Source: Myxococcota bacterium
Lineage (GTDB): Bacteria; Myxococcota_A; UBA9160; PR03
DNA: 14,374 nucleotides
Assembly (NCBI GenBank): GCA_030066475.1
Contig: JASJBO010000134.1
Location: 1-14,374 of the forward strand
Direction of reading: 5' to 3'
In this document: positions 7,142-14,340 of the stretch, one piece after another
How positions within the stretch are numbered: the first letter of the stretch is position 1
Layout of the letters: every line of letters starts with the position of its first letter
Translations under genes and position numbers: made by a program
The notes under the pieces: generated by a model
What the model was told of the DNA's origin: nothing
Database searches by the model: none
Seen by the model: the letters and a program-made list of their open reading frames with translations, nothing else

Positions 7142-9169
7142 ATGTGGCGGGCCGTCCTGCTCTCCGTCCTGCTCGCGTCCGCGGCAGCCCTTGCGGACCC
7201 GGAGGCTCCGGTGGTCGCGCGGGGGCACCTGCGCGGCGCCGGCAGCACCGGCTCGGTGTTCTTCGTGCCGGTCGCGGTCGAGCCGGGCGTGGCGGCGGTG
7301 GGCGCCGCGCACTCCTTCGACCGCACGCGGCTGGCCGAGTCGGGCGAGCTGGAGCTGCGCCTGCCGAGCGGGCCGCGCATCGCCAGCTCGCGCCGCTACT
7401 TCACGAAGCCGGGCCGGCCCTTCCACCGCCCGGGCGCCACCCTGCGCGACGACTTCGTGATCTTCGCGCTCGCCGCGCCGCCCGAGGAGGTACGGATCCT
7501 CGAGCTGGCGCCCGAGCTGCCCGCCGTCGGCGACCGCGTCCGGCTGCTGGGCATCCCGGCGAACGGCCAGCGGCAGGCCGAGCTGGCGGCCCGGGTCGTG
7601 CGCAGCGAGCCGAGCTCGATCGAGATCGAGCTGCCCGGCCGGCCCGACCTGCGCGGCTGGGGGGGCGCGCCGCTGCTCGACGCGGACGGCCGGGTGCTGG
7701 GCCTGCTGCAGTCGGCCTGGCCCGCCGAGCAGTTCCTGCGCGCCGGCGTGGGCCCGATCGGCGGGGTCGCGGAGGCGCTCGCCGAGCCGTTCGAGGGCGG
7801 GCTGGGGCGGCTGTTCTCGACCCTCGCGCCGCCCGCGAGCGCGGCCAACAGCCCGGTGTCGAGGCGGCGCGCCGTCACCGGCGATCCGTTCGGGGCGCAG
7901 GACCCGGCCCGCACGGCCCGGATCGTCGCCGCCGCCACCCGCGACGGGGTCGCCGCGCGCCCCCCCGCCGCGCGGGCGCTGCGGGTCGAGATCGAGTACC
8001 CGCTGCCGGACGCGCAGGTCGGCGACGCGGCGGGTGTCTTCGTCGCCGGGCGCGCCGTGGCGCTGCACCCCGAGGCGAAGCGCTTCGACATCGTCGTGGT
8101 GATCGACACCTCGATCTCCACGGTGCGTCCGTCGGGCGTCGACGTCAACGGGGACGGGTACGTGGGCGTGCCCGACAAGCGGCGCGCGAGCACCGACCCG
8201 GGCGACTCGATCCTGGCCGCCGAGGTCGCCGCGGCGGGGCGGCTGCTCGACGACCTCGACCCGCGCAGCACCCGCGTCGGAATCGTGAGCTTCGCGGGAC
8301 ATCCGGTGGGCCGCATGGGTCTGCTCGGCGTGCGCCTCGCCGCGCTGACCGAGGAGCCGCTGACCTCGGACTACGTGCGGCTGCGGCGCGGCCTCGAGCG
8401 CGTGCTCGAGCGCAGCGCGGACGGCATGACGCACATGGCGGCCGGCATCGACCAGGCCACGCTCGAGCTGCTCGGGCTCGACGGCTCGATCTCGTCGGCC
8501 GACCCCGAGAGCGAGAAGATCGTGCTGTTCTTCACGGACGGGGCGCCGACCCTGCCGCACCCCGATTCCGAGTCCGGCAACGTGCGGGCCGTGCTCGAGT
8601 CGGCGCTGCGGGCGCGCCGCGCGGGCGTGCGGATCCACTCGTTCGCGATCGGCCCCGAGGCGCTGGCCGGCCCGATCTCGACGGTCGAGATGGCGGCGAT
8701 CACCGAGGGGATCTTCACGCCGATCCGCCATCCCGGCGACCTGGTGCGCTTCATCGAGGGCGTGAGCCTGGCCAACCTCGAGTCGGTCGCGGTGCGCAAC
8801 GCGACCGCCGGAGAGGCGGCCTACCAGGTGCGCGTCCAGGCCGACGGCTCCTGGGACGCGCTGGTGCCGCTGCGGCCGGGCGAGAACCGCATCGAGGCGC
8901 ACGCGGTCGCCAGCGACGGCACGAAGGCCCTGGCCGCCACCACGGTGTTCCACACCCCCGGCACCAGCGCCTTCATCCCCGCCGAGCTGGCGCCCCGCCA
9001 CAACGCGCTGCTCGCCGCGCGCCTCACCGAGCTGCGCCGCGAGCGGATCGAGAAGACCCGGCGCGAGCTGGTGATCGAGATCGAGCGCGAGCGCGAGGCC
9101 GCGCTCGAGCGCGCCGCCCGCCAGCGCAAGGAGCTCGAGCTCGAGATCGACTGGCCCGAGAGCCCGTAG
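7142..9169 (+). CDS. Secreted trypsin-like pseudoprotease + VWA domain protein
   Basis: The product has 675 aa. Residues 1-19 are a signal peptide (MWRAVLLSVLLASAAALA). Residues ~25-220 resemble a trypsin-like serine protease fold: H57 in GAAHSF, D103/D104 in LRDDFVIFAL, and the nucleophile-loop region GWGGAPLLDADGRVLGLL, where active enzymes have GxSGG/AP. Here the expected Ser is G174, so catalysis is probably lost. After a linker, residues ~315-530 form a von Willebrand A domain with MIDAS motif D322-T-S324-I-S326 and a later FFTDGAP. Directly after the MIDAS is an EF-hand or dockerin-type loop with D334, N336, D338, G339 and D345, suited to calcium. Residues ~555-610 are beta-rich, and the C-terminal ~55 residues are a charged, probably coiled-coil helix. 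A role in binding a surface or periplasmic partner is inferred. No transmembrane anchor is visible. Confidence 0.82.
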   Translation: MWRAVLLSVLLASAAALADPEAPVVARGHLRGAGSTGSVFFVPVAVEPGVAAVGAAHSFDRTRLAESGELELRLPSGPRIASSRRYFTKPGRPFHRPGATLRDDFVIFALAAPPEEVRILELAPELPAVGDRVRLLGIPANGQRQAELAARVVRSEPSSIEIELPGRPDLRGWGGAPLLDADGRVLGLLQSAWPAEQFLRAGVGPIGGVAEALAEPFEGGLGRLFSTLAPPASAANSPVSRRRAVTGDPFGAQDPARTARIVAAATRDGVAARPPAARALRVEIEYPLPDAQVGDAAGVFVAGRAVALHPEAKRFDIVVVIDTSISTVRPSGVDVNGDGYVGVPDKRRASTDPGDSILAAEVAAAGRLLDDLDPRSTRVGIVSFAGHPVGRMGLLGVRLAALTEEPLTSDYVRLRRGLERVLERSADGMTHMAAGIDQATLELLGLDGSISSADPESEKIVLFFTDGAPTLPHPDSESGNVRAVLESALRARRAGVRIHSFAIGPEALAGPISTVEMAAITEGIFTPIRHPGDLVRFIEGVSLANLESVAVRNATAGEAAYQVRVQADGSWDALVPLRPGENRIEAHAVASDGTKALAATTVFHTPGTSAFIPAELAPRHNALLAARLTELRRERIEKTRRELVIEIEREREAALERAARQRKELELEIDWPESP

Positions 9170-9185
9170 CCCCGGCGCGCCGGGG
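9170..9185. repeat. 16-bp perfect palindrome between VWA and XRE genes
   Basis: CCCCGGCGCGCCGGGG is fully self-complementary and begins on the base after the VWA stop codon. It ends 18 bp before the start of the XRE-type regulator. It could be a hairpin ending the upstream transcript (6-bp stem, CGCG loop, no U-tract) or an operator for the regulator. Base composition makes chance palindromes more likely here than usual. Confidence 0.35.
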
Positions 9186-9203
9186 GCGGCATCCTATCGG
9201 GCG

Positions 9204-9929
9204 ATGGCTGCCCGCAAGACGACCCGATCCAAGAAGAAGAGCACCGCGCGCAAGCCGTCCGGCGGCGCGAGCCAGCGGGGCTCGGGCCGGAAGAAGCGCG
9301 CCCGCCGCAAGGCGCAGCCGCGCCCGCCCGCGTCCCGGCCGGCCCGCAAGCGCAGCACCGGCCCGGTCGCCTTCCTGGCCGACTGGGTCACGTCGCGCAT
9401 CGAGCACGCCACCGCGGGGGCGCTGCGCACCGCCGTCGAGGTGGGCGGTGCCGGCCTCGCCGGCTGGCTGCCCGACGCGGGCGAGGCGCGCCGCGCGGCG
9501 GGCAACTACGTGCGCGAGCTGCGCGAGCTGGCGGGGCTCACGCGCGAGGAGCTGGCCGAGGCGCTCGAGCTGTCCGACCGATCCGTGCTCGGCGCGGTCG
9601 AGGCCGGCACGGCGACGCTGTCGTTCGAGCTGATCCTGCGCCTGGCGGCGATCCTGGCCCGACACGACCCGGTCCCGGTCGTCACGCGCCTGGTGCGCAC
9701 CTACAACCCGGTGCTGTGGGAGATGCTCGAGGACTGGGGCGTGGGCGGCCTGCCGCTCCAGTTCGAGCGCGAGCGCGAGTTCCTGAACGTGCTGCGCAGC
9801 CGCGACGAGGCGCGCGCGCTCGACGACGAGGACTTCGCCCGGGTGCTCGCGTTCACCCGCGAGGCGTTCCACACCGCGCTCCACTTCACCGCCAAGCACC
9901 ACGAAGGCGAGCACGGCGCCGAGGAGTAG
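9204..9929 (+). CDS. XRE-type HTH regulator with histone H1-like N-terminal tail
   Basis: The product has 241 aa. Residues 1-52 are almost only Lys, Arg, Ser, Ala, Gly and Pro (starting MAARKTTRSKKKSTARK), like the tails of histone H1-like bacterial proteins. Residues ~55-95 may form amphipathic helices. Residues ~101-153 are a Cro/C1-type helix-turn-helix: NYVRELRELAGLTREELAEA, then a recognition region LSDRSVLGAVEAG, then LSFELILRLAAIL. Residues 160-228 form a helical C-terminal domain of unknown ligand, followed by a His/Glu-rich end (KHHEGEHGAEE). It should bind DNA as a transcription regulator, with the tail adding nonspecific DNA affinity; both are inferred from composition and fold. 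The ATG 9204 start lacks a clear ribosome-binding site. Starting later in the frame would remove the tail, but its third-position GC pattern looks coding. It is convergent with the GMC subunit-3 gene. Confidence 0.85.
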   Translation: MAARKTTRSKKKSTARKPSGGASQRGSGRKKRARRKAQPRPPASRPARKRSTGPVAFLADWVTSRIEHATAGALRTAVEVGGAGLAGWLPDAGEARRAAGNYVRELRELAGLTREELAEALELSDRSVLGAVEAGTATLSFELILRLAAILARHDPVPVVTRLVRTYNPVLWEMLEDWGVGGLPLQFEREREFLNVLRSRDEARALDDEDFARVLAFTREAFHTALHFTAKHHEGEHGAEE

Positions 9930-9935
9930 GACGCC

Positions 9936-10400
9936 TCAGCAGTCGCGATACAGCTTGGGGCGCTCGCGCACCGGGTCGAGCAGCGAGAGGTCGTCGGGCG
10001 GCTGCTCGTAGCCCAGCGGAAACGGCGGGCGCGGCTCCATGCCCAGCGCCTCGACCACCCGGGCGTGGGTGTAGTAGCCGACGTAGCCGTGGAAGATCAG
10101 GCTCGGCAGGAAGGCCTCGTCCGCGGCGGCGAACTCGTTCAGCACCTCGCGCCGCTCCGGCACGGCCAGCGCCGCGAAGCCCGCGGCGCCGCGGGCCCCG
10201 GCCAGCTCGTCGAGCTTCGCCAGCCCCTGCTCGATCAGGGGCCGGAAGCCGGGCGTCTTCTCCAGCTCCCGCTCGACGTGCTCGCTCAGGCCGAGCGCGC
10301 CGGCGCCGGGCAGCCGGCCGTCGTCGCCCGGCGGAATGATCTCGTCCAGCACGGCCGCCAGCGTCTGGCTCTGGTCCGGAGAGAAGCGGTCGTCGCTCAT
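9936..10400 (-). CDS. Gluconate 2-dehydrogenase subunit 3 family protein
   Basis: The product has 154 aa and starts MSDDRFSPDQSQTLAAVLDEIIPPGDDGRLPGAG, the usual opening of the gluconate 2-dehydrogenase subunit 3 family, followed by a conserved helical region and FHGYVGYYTH, LGMEPRPPFPLGY near the end. Members are small subunits that chaperone or export the GMC flavoprotein they are encoded with. In many known complexes the small subunit carries the Tat signal for both. None is present here: the chain starts directly with the mature fold. The gene begins 19 bp after the GMC stop codon, with AAGGAGCG as ribosome-binding site, so the two form an operon. The chain ends in a free cysteine (YRDC). 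Confidence 0.88.
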   Translation of the reverse strand: MSDDRFSPDQSQTLAAVLDEIIPPGDDGRLPGAGALGLSEHVERELEKTPGFRPLIEQGLAKLDELAGARGAAGFAALAVPERREVLNEFAAADEAFLPSLIFHGYVGYYTHARVVEALGMEPRPPFPLGYEQPPDDLSLLDPVRERPKLYRDC

Positions 10401-10419
10401 CGGCGCTCCTTCGCGCGCG

Positions 10420-12024
10420 TCAGTCGAACAGGTTCTCGAGGTTCTGCTTGATCCTGTCGGCCACGTACAGGGCCAGCGCCTGGATCGTGTTGGTCGGGTT
10501 CACGCCACCCGACGTGACGAACAGGCTGCCGTCGATCACGAACAGGTTGCGCACGTCGTGGCTGCGCCCCCACTCGTTCACCACCGAGGTGGCGGGATCG
10601 GTGCCCATCCGGGCCGTCCCCATCAGGTGCCAGCCCGCCGGCTGGAGCGGCGCCTCGGCGACCGTGTCCTTCGCGCCCGACGCCTCGAGCACCTCGCGCC
10701 CGCGCGCCACGCAGTGCTCGAGCATCCGCTCGCTGTTCTCGCCGAGGCGGTAGTGGATCTTCGGGGCCGGGATGCCGTTGCCGTCGACCAGGTCGGGATC
10801 GAGGGTCACGCGGTTCTCGGGCTCGGGCAGGTCCTCGCAGATCACCACCATCCCGGCGGTGCGGTCGTAGAGGTCGGCGTACGCCTGGTGGTGGCCGGGC
10901 CCCCACGGGATCCGTCCCTGCGACATGCCCCAGAGCGCGGTGGACATCGGGCCCATGCCGCGCAGGATCTCGAACGAGTAGCCGCGCACGAAGCCGCGCG
11001 ACCGGTCGGTCTCGTAGAACTCCTGGCTCACGATGCAGCAGCCGGTGGGGCCCTTGTAGCCGTCGAGCGGCTCGTCGAAGATGCCGGTCACCATCGCGTA
11101 GGGGTGGAACATCAGGTTGCGGCCGACCAGGCCACTGCGGTTGGCGAGTCCGTCCGGGAACTGCGGCGACTTCGAGTTGAGCAGCAGGCGCGGCGTGCCG
11201 ACGCCGTTGCAGGCCAGCACCACCACCTCGGCGCGCTGACGCCGCTCGACGCCGTCGGCGTCGTAGTAGATCACGCCGGTGGCCATGCCGTCGTCGCCGA
11301 CGGTGATCTCGCGCACGCGGCAGCGCGTCTGGAGGCGGACCCCGCGGCGGATCGCCGCCGGCCAGTAGGTGACGTCGGTGCTCGCCTTGGCGCCCTGGGC
11401 GCAGCCCACGATGCAGGGTCCCAGGTTGATGCACGGCGCGCGCCCCTCGTGCTCGCGCGTGGCGATCGCGCTGTCCGACGGCCACCAGTGCCAGCCGAGG
11501 CGGTTGAAGCCGCGGCCCAGCGTCTCGCCCACCTTGCCGAGCGGGACGGGCGGCAGCGGGGGCTGCTTGGGCGGATAGGCGGGATCGCCCGCGAGCCCCG
11601 CGACGCCCATCATGCGGGCGTTCTCGTCGTACCAGGGCTCGAGCGTGGCGTAGTCGAGCGGCCAGTCGTCGGCGACGCCGTCGAGCGTGCGGACGCGGAA
11701 GTCGGAGGGGTGCATGCGCGGGAAGTGCGCCGCGTACAGGATCGTGCTGCCGCCCACCGCGTTGAAGTTCGAGATGCCGATCGGCGACTCGCTGTCGTTG
11801 ACCGGGTAGTCCTCGGGGCGCCCGCGGCCGTTGGGGCTGAGTCCGAACTCGCCGAAGCGCTTCACCTCCCAGTCGAGCGAGGCGGTGGGGTACTGGCTGG
11901 GGTCCATCCAGTCGCCCTGCTCGAGGCACAGGATGTTCATGCGCGTGTCGGCGAGGCTCCAGGCGAACGCCGCCCCGGCCGCACCCGCGCCGATGATCAG
12001 GACGTCTACGGTCTCCTCGGCCAC
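10420..12024 (-). CDS. GMC-family FAD-dependent oxidoreductase (large subunit)
   Basis: The product has 534 aa from GTG 12024, preceded by a strong GAGGAGG. The frame is open far upstream, but that part lies antisense-free inside the neighbouring GGDEF gene in another frame, so the GTG is chosen. It shows the FAD-binding GAGAAG (12-17), the family's GGST motif (NAVGGSTILYAAHFPRMHP), the C-terminal GWHLMGTARMG with catalytic-type H466, and GVNPTNTIQALA with N509, a His/Asn pair like that of cholesterol oxidase. Cysteines C198, C204 and C208 (C-x5-C-x3-C before GAKAS) are placed like the residues that bind the Fe-S cluster in bacterial FAD-dependent glucose dehydrogenases. It should oxidise an alcohol group of a sugar, polyol, sterol or similar substrate; the substrate cannot be read. 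No cytochrome c subunit gene adjoins. It sits 32 bp after the GGDEF-EAL gene. Confidence 0.9.
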   Translation of the reverse strand: MAEETVDVLIIGAGAAGAAFAWSLADTRMNILCLEQGDWMDPSQYPTASLDWEVKRFGEFGLSPNGRGRPEDYPVNDSESPIGISNFNAVGGSTILYAAHFPRMHPSDFRVRTLDGVADDWPLDYATLEPWYDENARMMGVAGLAGDPAYPPKQPPLPPVPLGKVGETLGRGFNRLGWHWWPSDSAIATREHEGRAPCINLGPCIVGCAQGAKASTDVTYWPAAIRRGVRLQTRCRVREITVGDDGMATGVIYYDADGVERRQRAEVVVLACNGVGTPRLLLNSKSPQFPDGLANRSGLVGRNLMFHPYAMVTGIFDEPLDGYKGPTGCCIVSQEFYETDRSRGFVRGYSFEILRGMGPMSTALWGMSQGRIPWGPGHHQAYADLYDRTAGMVVICEDLPEPENRVTLDPDLVDGNGIPAPKIHYRLGENSERMLEHCVARGREVLEASGAKDTVAEAPLQPAGWHLMGTARMGTDPATSVVNEWGRSHDVRNLFVIDGSLFVTSGGVNPTNTIQALALYVADRIKQNLENLFD

Positions 12025-12056
12025 CGGCTCCTCCTCGGAATGCGTCCGAGCGGAGT

Positions 12057-13931
12057 CTAGCGGGGCTGGCGGGGACTCGGGTGGAGCACAGGGAGCGCCT
12101 CGTCGGAGAAGTCCTCTTCGGCCGCCGGCTGCTCCGCGGCCCTCAGCTCCTCGATCGACGGCGGCGACCAGCTCTCGGGCCGCGCGATCGGCAGCCGCCA
12201 GGACGCCTCGGGCGCGGTGACGTGGGACTCGAACTCGCCCTTCGGGATCGGCTTGCTCAGCAGATAGCCCTGCATGCGATGGCAGCCCAGCTGCTGGAGC
12301 CGGTCCATCTCCTCGAGCGTCTCGACGCCCTCGGCGAGCGCGTCGAGGCCGAGCCCGCTGGCCATGCGGACGATCGCGTCCAGGATGACCGTGCCGGGCC
12401 CCTTCTCGAGCGACTCGCGCACGAAGGACTGGTCGATCTTGAGCATGTCGGCGGGCAGCCGCTTGAGCAGCGTGAGCGACGAGTAGCCGGTTCCGAAGTC
12501 GTCGATCGCCACGCGCACGCCGAGCTCGCGCAGGCTCGTGAGGGCGCGCACCGCCGAGGCGGTCGTCGCCAGCGACTCGGTGAGCTCGAGCTCGAGGCGC
12601 CCGGCGGGCAGGCCGGTCTCGCCGAGGATGGCCGCAACCCGCTCGGGGAAGTTCTCCTGCTCGAGCTGGCGGCCGGAGATGTTGACGGCCACGCGCAGCC
12701 CGGTGAGCGACTTCCAGCTCGCGGCCGCGTCGCAGGCGGTTCGGAGGATCCACTCGCCGAGCGGCACCATCATGCCGGTATCCTCGGCGACGCTGATGAA
12801 CTCCCCCGGCGCGACCACGCCGCGGGTCGGGTGCCTCCAGCGCACCAGCGTCTCGGCGCCGATCAGCTCCTCGGTGGCGACGTCCACCTGGGGCTGGAAC
12901 TCGAGCACCAGGTCGCCGCCGTGGATCGCCTCGCGCAGGCCGTTGACCAGGTTGAAGCGCTCGGTGGCGGCGTCGTTCATCTCGGGCTCGAAGAACGAGA
13001 CGTGGTTCCGGCCGGCCGACTTGGCGTGGTACATGGCGGTGTCGGCGTGGCGGATCAGGAGGTCGGCGTCGTCGCCGTCGTCCGGGAACATCGAGACCCC
13101 GATGCTGGCGCTCACCCAGCACTCGATGCCGCCCACGTAGTAGGTCTTCTCCAGCTCCTCGCGGAACTGCTCGGCGATGCGGGCGGGCATCTCGCGGTCG
13201 GGAACGTCGCGCAGGGCGGCCACGAACTCGTCGCCGCCGAGCCGGGCGACGACGTCGCCGCGGCGGGCCACGCGGCCGAGCCGCGACGCGACGTCGGTCA
13301 GCAGCTCGTCGCCCACGGCGTGGCCCAGGTTGTCGTTGATCGCCTTGAAGCCGTCCAGGTCGAAGAACAGGACCGCCAGGCGCGACCCGGTGCGGTGCGA
13401 ATCGGTGATGGCGCCGCTGAGCGCGTCGAGGAACGAGTAGCGGTTGGGCAGGCGGGTGAGGGGGTCGTGGTGGGCCAGGAACTGCTGGCGCTGCTGCGCG
13501 TCGCGCAGCTCTCGCAGCATGCGGTGGCGCTCCACCGCGTGCACCAGGGTGCGCGTGATCAGCGCCGGCGTGACCTCGCCCTTGATCAGGTAGTCCTGCG
13601 CCCCGGCGCGCGCGGCCTTGAGCGCGAGGATGTGGTCGTTCTGGTACGTCAGCACCACGATCGGAACGCTGCTGGCGGCGACCCGCGCCCGGTAGAGCGA
13701 GTCGAGGCCGTAGCCCTCGTGGATCGACAGGTCGAGCAGCACCACGTCGTGACCGCCGTGCTGGAGGCGTTCGAGGGCCTCCTCCACGCGACGGACGTGG
13801 GTGATCTCGAAGTGCAGACCGGGGACCCGGAGCACTTCGAACAATCGCTCGGCCGCGAGCTGGTCCTCCTCGACCAGGAGGACCGCGATCGACGGCTCCG
13901 CCGGCTGCGCGGGGTTCGACGACTCGCTCAA
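12057..13931 (-). CDS. Response regulator with GGDEF and EAL domains (c-di-GMP)
   Basis: The product has 624 aa with a TTG start at 13931, 7 nt after GGGAG. Residues ~14-130 are a receiver domain: acidic pocket E21/E22/D23, phosphoacceptor D67, T95 and K117. Residues ~145-315 are a diguanylate cyclase with intact GGDEF (232-236), FFDLDGFKAIND and an inhibitory site RxxD (223-226) exactly five residues before it. Residues ~325-575 are a phosphodiesterase domain whose EAL signature reads E360-T-L, with N417, E452, D477/D478, K498, E534 and Q554 all present, so hydrolysis remains possible. The ~50-residue tail is unstructured. The protein is soluble. It can in principle both make and break cyclic di-GMP under control of a sensor kinase not seen here. 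The GMC gene follows 32 bp downstream. Confidence 0.94.
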   Translation of the reverse strand: MSESSNPAQPAEPSIAVLLVEEDQLAAERLFEVLRVPGLHFEITHVRRVEEALERLQHGGHDVVLLDLSIHEGYGLDSLYRARVAASSVPIVVLTYQNDHILALKAARAGAQDYLIKGEVTPALITRTLVHAVERHRMLRELRDAQQRQQFLAHHDPLTRLPNRYSFLDALSGAITDSHRTGSRLAVLFFDLDGFKAINDNLGHAVGDELLTDVASRLGRVARRGDVVARLGGDEFVAALRDVPDREMPARIAEQFREELEKTYYVGGIECWVSASIGVSMFPDDGDDADLLIRHADTAMYHAKSAGRNHVSFFEPEMNDAATERFNLVNGLREAIHGGDLVLEFQPQVDVATEELIGAETLVRWRHPTRGVVAPGEFISVAEDTGMMVPLGEWILRTACDAAASWKSLTGLRVAVNISGRQLEQENFPERVAAILGETGLPAGRLELELTESLATTASAVRALTSLRELGVRVAIDDFGTGYSSLTLLKRLPADMLKIDQSFVRESLEKGPGTVILDAIVRMASGLGLDALAEGVETLEEMDRLQQLGCHRMQGYLLSKPIPKGEFESHVTAPEASWRLPIARPESWSPPSIEELRAAEQPAAEEDFSDEALPVLHPSPRQPR

Positions 13932-14046
13932 ACTGGAGCTCCCGGTTCCCTATCGGATCGTGCGGCCCGTCGGATGAACGACGGAATGCCTCGCGGGGGG
14001 GCGACCGGGTGCGGATGCGCAAGACACCGGTAGCCCGCCGGCAGCT

Positions 14047-14058
14047 CCGGGCGCCCGG
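14047..14058. promoter_or_regulatory. 12-bp palindrome upstream of DUF1287 gene
   Basis: CCGGGCGCCCGG is perfectly self-complementary. It lies ten bases before the TAGCCT -10-like box, overlapping where a -35 element would sit. It could be a repressor site in the divergent gap between the GGDEF-EAL and DUF1287 genes. The rest of this ~150-bp gap shows nothing else I can name. Confidence 0.25.
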
Positions 14059-14068
14059 CGAGGCGTGG

Positions 14069-14074
14069 TAGCCT
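14069..14074 (+). promoter_or_regulatory. Putative -10 box (TAGCCT) close to DUF1287 start
   Basis: TAGCCT fits TANNNT and ends 7 nt before ATG 14082, again with no Shine-Dalgarno sequence between. It is the third gene in the window with this layout. Confidence 0.3.
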
Positions 14075-14081
14075 GATCCGC

Positions 14082-14339
14082 ATGGGCCCTCGGAACCCGC
14101 GCGTCGTCCCGCTGGTGGCGCTGCTTGCGGTGCTGGCGCTGGGTCCGGCCGCGGCGGCGGCGTTCCGGGAAGGCGAGCCGCCCGGATTCAGCCAGCGGCT
14201 CTCGGAGGCGGCGCGCGAGCGCCTGCGACACCGGGTCCGCTACGACGGAAGCTATCGCCGCATCCCCTACCCGGACGGGGACGTCCCCTCCGACATCGGC
14301 GTCTGCACGGACGTCGTGGTGCGCGCCTACCGCAAGTAG
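14082..14339 (+). pseudogene. Truncated secreted DUF1287-family protein
   Basis: The frame encodes 85 aa. Residues 1-27 are a signal peptide (MGPRNPRVVPLVALLAVLAL…AAAAA). Residues 50-84 match the start of the DUF1287 family: RYDGSYRRIPYPDGDVPSD followed by GVCTDVVVRAYR, with C75 and D77. Full-length members, including E. coli YijF, are roughly twice this long, and normally continue from RAYR into a conserved region of the LGIDLQ-LVHEDM type. Here a TAG follows RAYRK directly, and none of the three frames downstream resumes that pattern before the edge. A second in-frame stop (TAA at 14361) follows within the repeat-like sequence. The domain is therefore cut short by replacement of its 3' part, by a real rearrangement or by a misassembled contig end. 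Confidence 0.65.
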
Positions 14340-14340
14340 C

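Noticed and set aside
7085..9001. 638-aa minus-strand open frame opposite the VWA gene
   Set aside because: Low-complexity Arg/Gly/His/Ala composition, no motifs, and antisense to a gene with signal peptide and MIDAS.
9929..9978. Possible shared terminator between convergent XRE and subunit-3 genes
   Set aside because: The stops are only six bases apart (9929/9936) and no hairpin with U-tract is seen in that space.
10336..12060. 574-aa plus-strand open frame opposite the GMC gene
   Set aside because: No recognisable fold; the minus strand here carries clear GMC and FAD motifs.
12025..14022. N-terminal extension of the GMC frame to a 1200-aa fusion
   Set aside because: The added 666 residues are Arg/Pro/Ala-rich and lie out of frame over the GGDEF-EAL gene. 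A GTG with a strong ribosome-binding site at 12024 gives a normal GMC N-terminus.
12081..14033. 650-aa plus-strand open frame opposite the GGDEF-EAL gene
   Set aside because: Composition is that of an antisense frame; the opposite strand has complete REC, GGDEF and EAL motifs.
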